10,412 nucleotides of DNA from an uncultured Collinsella sp. (lineage in GTDB: Bacteria; Actinomycetota; Coriobacteriia; Coriobacteriales; Coriobacteriaceae), in contig CABRNM010000044.1 in the NCBI GenBank assembly GCA_902472315.1, positions 1 through 10,412 of the forward strand, given 5' to 3'. Made by a program: the position numbers and the translations under genes. Under the pieces are notes generated by a model. It was not told where the DNA came from. It ran no database searches and worked only from the letters and a program-made list of their open reading frames with translations. Below are positions 6,252 to 10,412 of the stretch, piece by piece (the first letter of the stretch is position 1; each line of letters starts with the position of its first letter).

Positions 6252-8339
6252 ATGGCCGAACTTACTGACCGCTTCGGGACCATGGTGTTCTCTGAGGAAG
6301 TCATGAAGGATTACCTCCCCAAGGACATTTGGAAGCGCCTTGCTGCAACCCTCGAGGGCGGTGAGCCGCTCGACCTGGACGTGGCCAACGCCGTCGCCCA
6401 TGCCATGAAGGTCTGGGCCATCTCCAAGGGCGCGACGCACTACGCGCACTGGTTCCAGCCGCTTTCGGGCATTACTTCCGAGAAGCACGATAGCTTCCTG
6501 GAGCCCAACCACGACGGCACCGCCATTACCAAGTTTACGGGCAAGAACCTCATCCAGGGCGAGCCGGACGCCTCCAGCTTCCCCAACGGCGGCCTGCGCG
6601 CTACCTTCGAGGCCCGTGGCTACACCGCTTGGGATCCCACCAGCCCCGCCTTTATCAAGGACGATGTCCTGTGCATCCCCACGGCTTTCTGCTCCTACAC
6701 GGGCGAGGCCCTGGACAAGAAGACCCCGCTGCTGCGCTCCATGACCGCGCTCTCGCGTGAGTCCAAGCGCGTTTTGGCGCTGTTTGGCAAGACCCCCAAG
6801 AAGGTCGTTCCTTCCGTGGGCGACGAGCAGGAGTACTTCCTGATCAAGAAGGACGCCTATCGCAAGCGCAAGGACCTGGTCATCACCGGCCGCACCCTCT
6901 TTGGTGCTGCTCCCTGCAAGGGCCAGGAGCTCGAGGAGCACTACTTTGGCGCTATCCGCCCCACCGTCTCGGCCTATATGAAGGACCTGGACGATGAACT
7001 GTGGGCGCTTGGCATTCCCGCCAAGACCAAGCACAACGAGGTTGCTCCCTGCCAGCATGAGCTTGCACCGGTCTATGGCGAGGTCAACGAGGCCATCGAC
7101 CAGAATCTGGTCATGATGGAGAAGATGAAGCTCATCGCCTCCCGCCACGACTTGGTCTGCCTGCTGCACGAGAAGCCCTTCGAGGGCATCAACGGTTCGG
7201 GCAAGCACAACAACTGGTCGCTTGGCACCGAGTCCGAGAATCTGCTCGATCCGGGCGACACTCCGCTCGACAACCTGCAGTTCATCGTCTTCCTCACCGC
7301 GGTGATCGAGGCCGTCGATAACTATCAGGAGCTCCTGCGTGCCTCCGTTGCCTCGGCCGGCAACGACCATCGTCTGGGCGCCAACGAGGCTCCTCCGGCG
7401 ATTATGTCCATCTTCCTGGGCGACCAGCTTACCGAGGTCGTCGAGAAGATCATCGATGGCAAGGCTTCCGTTCATGCCACGCGCGGCGTACTCGACCTGG
7501 GCGCCGATACCCTGCCCAAGCTGATGCAGGACAACACCGACCGCAACCGCACCTCCCCGTTTGCCTTCACCGGCAACAAGTTCGAGTTCCGTGCCTGCGG
7601 CTCCGAGCAGAACGTTTCCGACTCCAACCTGGTGCTCGATGCCGCCGTGGCCAAGTCGCTCAAGTCCTTCGCCGACGCGCTTGAGGGTACGCCCGAGGAT
7701 GAGTTCCAGGACGCCGCGCTCGAGTACTGCAAGAAGGTCCTGACCGACCACCAGCGCATCCTCTTCTCCGGCGATGGCTACTCTGACGAGTGGCCCGTCG
7801 AGGCCGAGAAGCGCGGCCTTGCCAACAACAAGACCACGGCCGACGCCCTGCCTGCCTTTGTTTCCGATAAGGCCATTGCGCTCTTTGAGGAGACGGGTGT
7901 CCTGACCAAGGCCGAGGCCCAGTGCCGCTACGACTGCAAGCTCGAGAAGTACAACAAGCTCATGAACATCGAGGCCACCACGATGGTTCGCGAGGCGCGT
8001 CGTACCTATCGCCCGGTCATTACCGCCTATGCCACCAAGGTCGCTAAGGGCCTTGAGACTATTCGTGCCGCCGGTGCCGAGGCCGCCATGCAGTGCGAGC
8101 AGAACACGCTCAACAAGCTCTGCAACGGTATCACCACCATCAACGACTCTATCAAGGCGCTCGACGCCGTGCATCAGAAGGCCGAGGCCCTCGATGGTCA
8201 GGAGCAGGCCAATGTGTACGCACACGAGGTCGTTCCCGCTATGGATACGCTGCGCGCCGCCGTGGATGCCATGGAGGAGATTGTGGCCGCCGACTACTGG
8301 CCGGTCCCGACCTACGACGACATTCTGTTCTATGTGTAA
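6252..8339 (+). CDS. glnN: Type III glutamine synthetase
   Basis: A 695-residue cytoplasmic enzyme that joins ammonium to glutamate using ATP. It is the large dodecameric type III form found in Bacteroides, cyanobacteria and many gut anaerobes, not the 470-residue GSI. Type III signatures run in order: THYAHWFQPLSGITSEKHD (62-80), NGGLRATFEARGYTAWDP (112-129), FCSYTGEALDKKTPLLRS (146-163), the metal-binding GDEQEYF (190-196), KHNEVAPCQHELAP (260-273), HEKPFEGINGSGKHNNWS (306-323) and NDHRLGANEAPPAI (371-384). The C-terminal third is helical. I start at the ATG at 6252 (GGGAG 6 nt upstream, family-typical N-terminus MAELTDRFG), not at 6189. It appears monocistronic, with a structured 5' region and a strong terminator after it. 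No ammonium transporter or PII gene is beside it. Confidence 0.97.
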   Translation: MAELTDRFGTMVFSEEVMKDYLPKDIWKRLAATLEGGEPLDLDVANAVAHAMKVWAISKGATHYAHWFQPLSGITSEKHDSFLEPNHDGTAITKFTGKNLIQGEPDASSFPNGGLRATFEARGYTAWDPTSPAFIKDDVLCIPTAFCSYTGEALDKKTPLLRSMTALSRESKRVLALFGKTPKKVVPSVGDEQEYFLIKKDAYRKRKDLVITGRTLFGAAPCKGQELEEHYFGAIRPTVSAYMKDLDDELWALGIPAKTKHNEVAPCQHELAPVYGEVNEAIDQNLVMMEKMKLIASRHDLVCLLHEKPFEGINGSGKHNNWSLGTESENLLDPGDTPLDNLQFIVFLTAVIEAVDNYQELLRASVASAGNDHRLGANEAPPAIMSIFLGDQLTEVVEKIIDGKASVHATRGVLDLGADTLPKLMQDNTDRNRTSPFAFTGNKFEFRACGSEQNVSDSNLVLDAAVAKSLKSFADALEGTPEDEFQDAALEYCKKVLTDHQRILFSGDGYSDEWPVEAEKRGLANNKTTADALPAFVSDKAIALFEETGVLTKAEAQCRYDCKLEKYNKLMNIEATTMVREARRTYRPVITAYATKVAKGLETIRAAGAEAAMQCEQNTLNKLCNGITTINDSIKALDAVHQKAEALDGQEQANVYAHEVVPAMDTLRAAVDAMEEIVAADYWPVPTYDDILFYV

Positions 8340-8363
8340 CAGACACGTTTGATTTTGCGTGTG

Positions 8364-8398
8364 AAGGGGTCTCGCCTGTGTGAGGCCCCTTCTTTTTT
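8364..8398 (+). terminator. Intrinsic terminator of glnN
   Basis: AAGGGGTCTC (8364-8373) pairs with GAGGCCCCTT (8382-8391) over 10 bp with one U·G pair around an 8-nt loop, followed by C and six T. It begins 25 bp after the glnN stop. This is a textbook intrinsic terminator. Confidence 0.93.
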
Positions 8399-8522
8399 GC
8401 CGCTTTGACCTGCTTTGAACTTGCAGCCGAGCGAGCGTTTCGCGCGGGGCATCTTAAAAGTTGTAACCTGTTTTGGCATGCGGACGTTCCGGGCGTTTGT
8501 TCATAACGGGGAGGATTATCTG

Positions 8523-9284
8523 ATGAAGGTATTCGATATCGTGTTTAGCCCGACGGGTGGAACGGAAAAGGTATCTAACTACATTGCCAATGCGTTAGAA
8601 GGGGAAACAGTTGCCGTCGACCTGACAGATAGTGGGCTTGGTTTTCGTACGGTTGCGATGACAAAAGAGGACGTAGCCGTAATCGCGGTGCCCTCGTATG
8701 GCGGGCGAGTCCCAACTGTGGCCGTGGAGCGCTTGGGTATGGTGCGAGGGAACGATGCACGGGCGGTTCTGGTTTGTGTTTACGGAAATCGCGCGTATGA
8801 GGACACGCTGGTCGAGCTTGAGGACGCGGCAAAGGGCGCGGGCTTTCGGGTGATCGCGGCGGTTTCTGCCATCGCCGAGCATTCTATTGTTCGCCAGTTT
8901 GCCGCCGGTCGGCCTGATGCACAGGACGCGGTGCAGCTCGCTGGGTTTGCGGATCAGATTCAGCAAAAGATATCTGCGGGAGATGCTTCTGAGCCGGCTA
9001 TTCCGGGCAATCGTCCCTATAAGAAGGCCGGGGGCACCGGTATGGTGCCTAAGGCCACAAAGGAGTGCACCGCCTGCGGGGCTTGCGCCGCAGTGTGTCC
9101 CGTTGGCGCTATCGATAAAGACGATCCCAAGTGGGTGGACAAAAAGGCCTGTATCTCTTGCATGCGCTGTGTCGCCGTATGTCCGCGGGGCGCTCGCGCG
9201 GTAAATCGCGTCATGCTCTCTGCGGCTACCAAGATGTTGAGCAAAGCCTGCTCTGAGCGAAAAGAATGCGAGCTGTTCATCTAG
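8523..9284 (+). CDS. EFR1-type flavodoxin/ferredoxin fusion protein
   Basis: A 253-residue electron-transfer protein. Residues 1-150 form a flavodoxin-like domain with the FMN phosphate loop FSPTGGTEK (8-16) and the PSYGGRVP segment (57-64). Residues 180-222 hold two [4Fe-4S] ferredoxin motifs: C182-x2-C185-x2-C188-x3-C192-P and C210-x2-C213-x2-C216-x3-C220-P. Two more cysteines (C243, C249) lie near the C-terminus. Such EFR1 family proteins are common in anaerobes, but their partners are mostly undefined; a role in moving low-potential electrons is inference. I chose the ATG at 8523 because GGGGAGG lies 8 nt upstream and the flavodoxin fold starts at MKVFDIVFSPTGG; the frame could extend to a TTG at 8415, but that stretch resembles leader DNA. 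Terminators on both sides make it a single-gene unit. It could in principle serve MetH reactivation, but nothing links them beyond sharing the window. Confidence 0.88.
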   Translation: MKVFDIVFSPTGGTEKVSNYIANALEGETVAVDLTDSGLGFRTVAMTKEDVAVIAVPSYGGRVPTVAVERLGMVRGNDARAVLVCVYGNRAYEDTLVELEDAAKGAGFRVIAAVSAIAEHSIVRQFAAGRPDAQDAVQLAGFADQIQQKISAGDASEPAIPGNRPYKKAGGTGMVPKATKECTACGACAAVCPVGAIDKDDPKWVDKKACISCMRCVAVCPRGARAVNRVMLSAATKMLSKACSERKECELFI

Positions 9285-9328
9285 CGCAAGGGCGTTGAGT
9301 ACTTTTCGTCTTATAACGGCAAAAAGAA

Positions 9329-9367
9329 CGAACCCGTCGGACCTTACATCCGGCGGGTTCGAATATT
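9329..9367 (+). terminator. Intrinsic terminator after the EFR1 gene
   Basis: CGAACCCGTCGG (9329-9340) pairs with CCGGCGGGTTCG (9350-9361) over 12 bp with one U·G pair and a 9-nt loop. AATATTTT follows on the plus strand. On the minus strand the stem is followed by TTCTTTTT, so it may also stop transcription from the tRNA side. Confidence 0.85.
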
Positions 9368-9374
9368 TTAAAGT

Positions 9375-9392
9375 TGGTGCCCCCAGCGGGAT
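9375..9392 (-). repeat. Detached copy of the tRNA-Glu 3' end
   Basis: TGGTGCCCCCAGCGGGAT here is identical to 9563-9580, the 3' end of tRNA-Glu (CCA tail, acceptor strand and part of the T-arm) in the same orientation. After this 18-bp match the sequences diverge completely. Either a second tRNA-Glu copy has been destroyed, or the pair marks the direct repeats left by an element that integrated at the tRNA 3' end. Confidence 0.7.
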
Positions 9393-9519
9393 GTCCGCGT
9401 GCGGCTGACGCCGCCCGCCTTCGCTGCGTCGCTTCGCTCCTTGCGTGCTGCGCTGGAAAACGCTTCGCGTTTCCTCAGCTCCGCACCCTGTCGGGTTCGA
9501 ATCCCGGCGTATGGGTAGC
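9393..9519. other. GC-rich TTCGC-repeat stretch with an orphan T-arm motif
   Basis: This stretch contains several TTCGC/GCG repeats (about 9419-9470), a GCGGC..GCCGC hairpin (9401-9414), an AAAACGC/GCGTTTC-type hairpin (about 9455-9474) and, at 9492-9507, CGGGTTCGAATCCCGG, which has the form of a tRNA T-arm on the plus strand. No complete tRNA can be folded around that motif. Open frames here are artefacts of tRNA-like sequence. I have no function to assign. Confidence 0.45.
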
Positions 9520-9551
9520 AAAAAGCCCGTCACCGCAAGGGCAACGGGCTT
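9520..9551 (-). terminator. Terminator of tRNA-Glu
   Basis: AAGCCCGT (9523-9530) pairs with ACGGGCTT (9544-9551) around a 13-nt loop. In the minus direction the stem runs into five T (9520-9524 read in reverse). It lies 11 bp beyond the encoded CCA of tRNA-Glu. Confidence 0.8.
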
Positions 9552-9562
9552 CTCAGTTTAAA

Positions 9563-9639
9563 TGGTGCCCCCAGCGGGATTCGAACCCGCGATATCCACC
9601 TTGAAAGGGTGGCGTCCTTGGCCGCTAGACGATGGGGAC
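9563..9639 (-). tRNA. tRNA-Glu (anticodon TTC)
   Basis: A complete 77-nt cloverleaf with an encoded CCA end. The acceptor GTCCCCA pairs with TGGGGGC (one T·G), the discriminator is A, the D-stem is GTCT/GGAC, the anticodon stem is CCACC/GGTGG with loop CTTTCAA (anticodon TTC), the variable loop is ATATC, and the T-arm is GCGGG-TTCGAAT-CCCGC. It charges glutamate for GAA/GAG codons. It has an extended -10 promoter upstream and a terminator downstream, so it is a single-gene unit. Confidence 0.97.
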
Positions 9640-9649
9640 GGCGGGAAAG

Positions 9650-9677
9650 AGTATAACAGACTTTTCTATCCGTTCAC
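9650..9677 (-). promoter_or_regulatory. tRNA-Glu promoter
   Basis: On the minus strand TATACT (5 of 6 to consensus) sits in an extended -10 context, TGTTATACT, 10 bp before the tRNA 5' end. A weak -35 element, GTGAAC (9672-9677), lies 16 bp upstream. A short distance to the mature 5' end is usual for tRNA promoters. Confidence 0.6.
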
Positions 9678-9694
9678 ATATCGTTGGCAGATTG

Positions 9695-9720
9695 AAAAAC
9701 CACCACACAGGAGTGGGTTT
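9695..9720 (-). terminator. Possible second terminator upstream of tRNA-Glu
   Basis: On the minus strand AAACCCAC pairs with GTGGTTT (one bulge) around a short loop, and the arm runs into TTTTTC. It would stop minus-strand transcripts arriving from the gatD-like gene or the repeat units before they reach the tRNA. Confidence 0.4.
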
Positions 9721-9735
9721 CTATTCCGATTTTCA

Positions 9736-9876
9736 AATATCTCAATCTGTAACATCTGGGCGGGCAAATCGGCTCTATCTGTTACAGATCGAGACAGACG
9801 GCGGGCGTCGGGACGAATATCTCAATCTGTAACAGTAAGACGACTTTCAACGGCCTAGATGTTACAGATCGAGACA
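9736..9876. repeat. Two tandem 80-bp units of alternating inverted 17-19-mers
   Basis: AATATCTCAATCTGTAACA occurs exactly at 9736-9754 and 9816-9834. TGTTACAGATCGAGACA, almost its reverse complement, occurs exactly at 9780-9796 and 9860-9876. Both pairs are exactly 80 bp apart. Within each unit the two arms flank a 25-bp spacer (9755-9779, 9835-9859) whose sequence differs between units; 19 bp of GC-rich DNA joins the units. Each unit can form a 15-17-bp stem. There are no cas genes and no larger array in view. Confidence 0.85.
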
Positions 9877-9894
9877 AACAAACGTGGCAGATCA

Positions 9895-9929
9895 AAAGCA
9901 CCACAAAGGTGCCTGTCCCCTTTGTGGTG
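9895..9929 (-). terminator. Terminator of the gatD-like gene
   Basis: CACCACAAAGG (9899-9909) and CCTTTGTGGTG (9919-9929) form a perfect 11-bp stem with a 9-nt loop. In the minus direction it is followed by CTTTTG. It lies 8 bp past the stop of the gatD-like gene. The GGGGACAGGCACC loop sequence looks like a member of a recurrent intergenic hairpin family. Confidence 0.7.
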
Positions 9930-9937
9930 GCGGGGCG

Positions 9938-10412
9938 TTAGGGGAGGAGCTCCATCGCGGCGTCGTGGGCGGCGTGCTCGTAGGTGTCGTCGAGGGGCCT
10001 GAGCGGCAGCAGAGCGTTGGCCTGTGCGTCGCCACGGCGCTCGAGGGCGTGGGCGATGAGCCGGTCGGCGAGCTCGGGGTTCTTGGGCAGTGCCGGTCCG
10101 TGTAGGTACGTGCCGATGACGCCCTTGTAGATGAGACCCTCAAAGCCATCGTCGCCGTTGTTGCCGGTGCCCGTGACGACGGACGTTCCGAGCGGCGTGG
10201 CCTCAGCATCGAGCAGGGTGCGGCCGCCGTGGTTCTCGAATCCCACAAAGGGCTCGGGTGCCAGGTCGGTTTTGACGGCGACGTTGCCGATCAGACGGTT
10301 GGAGCCGCGCACGGTTTCGGCGGCAACGACGCCCAGGCCCTCGATGCGATTTTCGCCCATATAGTACGAACGGCCGAGCAGCTGATAGCTGCCGCAGATT
10401 GCGAGCAGCGAG
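9938..10412 (-). CDS. gatD: GatD-like lipid II isoglutaminyl synthase amidotransferase subunit, 5' end missing
   Basis: The C-terminal 157 residues of a CobB/CobQ-type class I glutamine amidotransferase; the N-terminus lies beyond the window edge. The visible start, LAICGSYQLLG, carries the nucleophilic cysteine (codon 10394-10396), and the GTYLHGPALPKNPELAD segment carries the catalytic histidine with the sequence usual in GatD. Length beyond the cysteine fits a protein of about 245 residues, as in Staphylococcus GatD. With MurT, GatD amidates the D-glutamate of lipid II to D-isoglutamine during peptidoglycan synthesis, with GatD releasing ammonia from glutamine. A murT gene would be expected just upstream, outside the window. 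CobQ or CbiP is less likely because the proteins and motifs there are longer. Its stop is followed by a terminator hairpin. Confidence 0.85.
   Translation of the reverse strand, partial: SLLAICGSYQLLGRSYYMGENRIEGLGVVAAETVRGSNRLIGNVAVKTDLAPEPFVGFENHGGRTLLDAEATPLGTSVVTGTGNNGDDGFEGLIYKGVIGTYLHGPALPKNPELADRLIAHALERRGDAQANALLPLRPLDDTYEHAAHDAAMELLP

Noticed and set aside
6201..8225. 674-codon minus-strand open frame
   Set aside because: It is antisense to glnN, which has all family motifs and a good ribosome binding site; the antisense translation is Gly/Leu/Val-rich with no recognisable domain.
9492..9507. Second tRNA gene on the plus strand
   Set aside because: Only the T-arm-like motif is present; no acceptor, D or anticodon arm can be paired around it and there is no CCA end.
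8595..9533. 312-codon minus-strand open frame
   Set aside because: It is antisense to the EFR1 gene and runs through a terminator and the tRNA-like stretch; no domain is visible.
9374..9858. Plus-strand open frames with VPPAGFEPA and CPQRDSNPR peptides
   Set aside because: These peptides are the well-known false translations of the antisense strand of tRNA 3' ends and T-arms; the real feature is tRNA-Glu on the minus strand.
9736..9876. CRISPR array
   Set aside because: The repeats alternate in orientation, only two units exist, the gaps are 25 and about 20 bp, and there are no cas genes or leader.

Overview
The window looks like chromosomal DNA of a GC-rich, anaerobic, gut-type actinobacterium of the class Coriobacteriia. 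Collinsella or a close relative is my best guess. This rests on overall composition, a type III glutamine synthetase, a UPF0210/PFL-family protein, a B12-dependent methionine synthase that lacks its reactivation domain, an EFR1-type flavodoxin-ferredoxin protein and a GatD-type amidotransferase. The genus is an inference from recalled family distributions, not from a search.

Layout. The left half (125-5826) is read on the minus strand. A three-gene one-carbon/methionine block runs metF (5,10-methylenetetrahydrofolate reductase) -> stand-alone methionine synthase activation protein -> metH (homocysteine, pterin and cobalamin domains only). The metF stop and the next start share one base (TAATG), and the metH ribosome binding site is built into the stop codon of the gene before it, so the block is almost certainly one translationally coupled operon. 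A strong hairpin follows metH, then a UPF0210 gene in the same direction. The metF, MetH and activation products together make methyl-THF, transfer its methyl group to homocysteine, and rescue oxidised cob(II)alamin.

A 425-bp AT-richer divergent region (5827-6251) separates metF from glnN (type III glutamine synthetase, plus strand). It holds most of the unexplained structure: a 17-bp operator-like palindrome near metF, a 75-bp imperfect inverted repeat with arms of 32-33 nt, four 5-bp boxes at 11-bp period that resemble GlnR half-sites, and several leader hairpins before the glnN start. glnN ends at a strong intrinsic terminator. A monocistronic EFR1-type flavodoxin/2x[4Fe-4S] protein follows, also closed by a terminator.

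The right end (9285-10412) is gene-poor. It contains tRNA-Glu(UUC) on the minus strand with its own promoter and terminator, a duplicated 18-bp piece of that tRNA's 3' end beside a GC-rich 'TTCGC' repeat stretch, two tandem 80-bp units built of alternating inverted 17-19-mers with 25-bp variable spacers, two minus-strand terminator hairpins, and the C-terminal part of a GatD-like lipid II isoglutaminyl synthase subunit cut by the window edge.

The enzymes themselves belong to known families. The parts I cannot match to anything known are the non-coding elements: the glnN/metF divergent region, the 80-bp repeat pair and the tRNA-end duplication.
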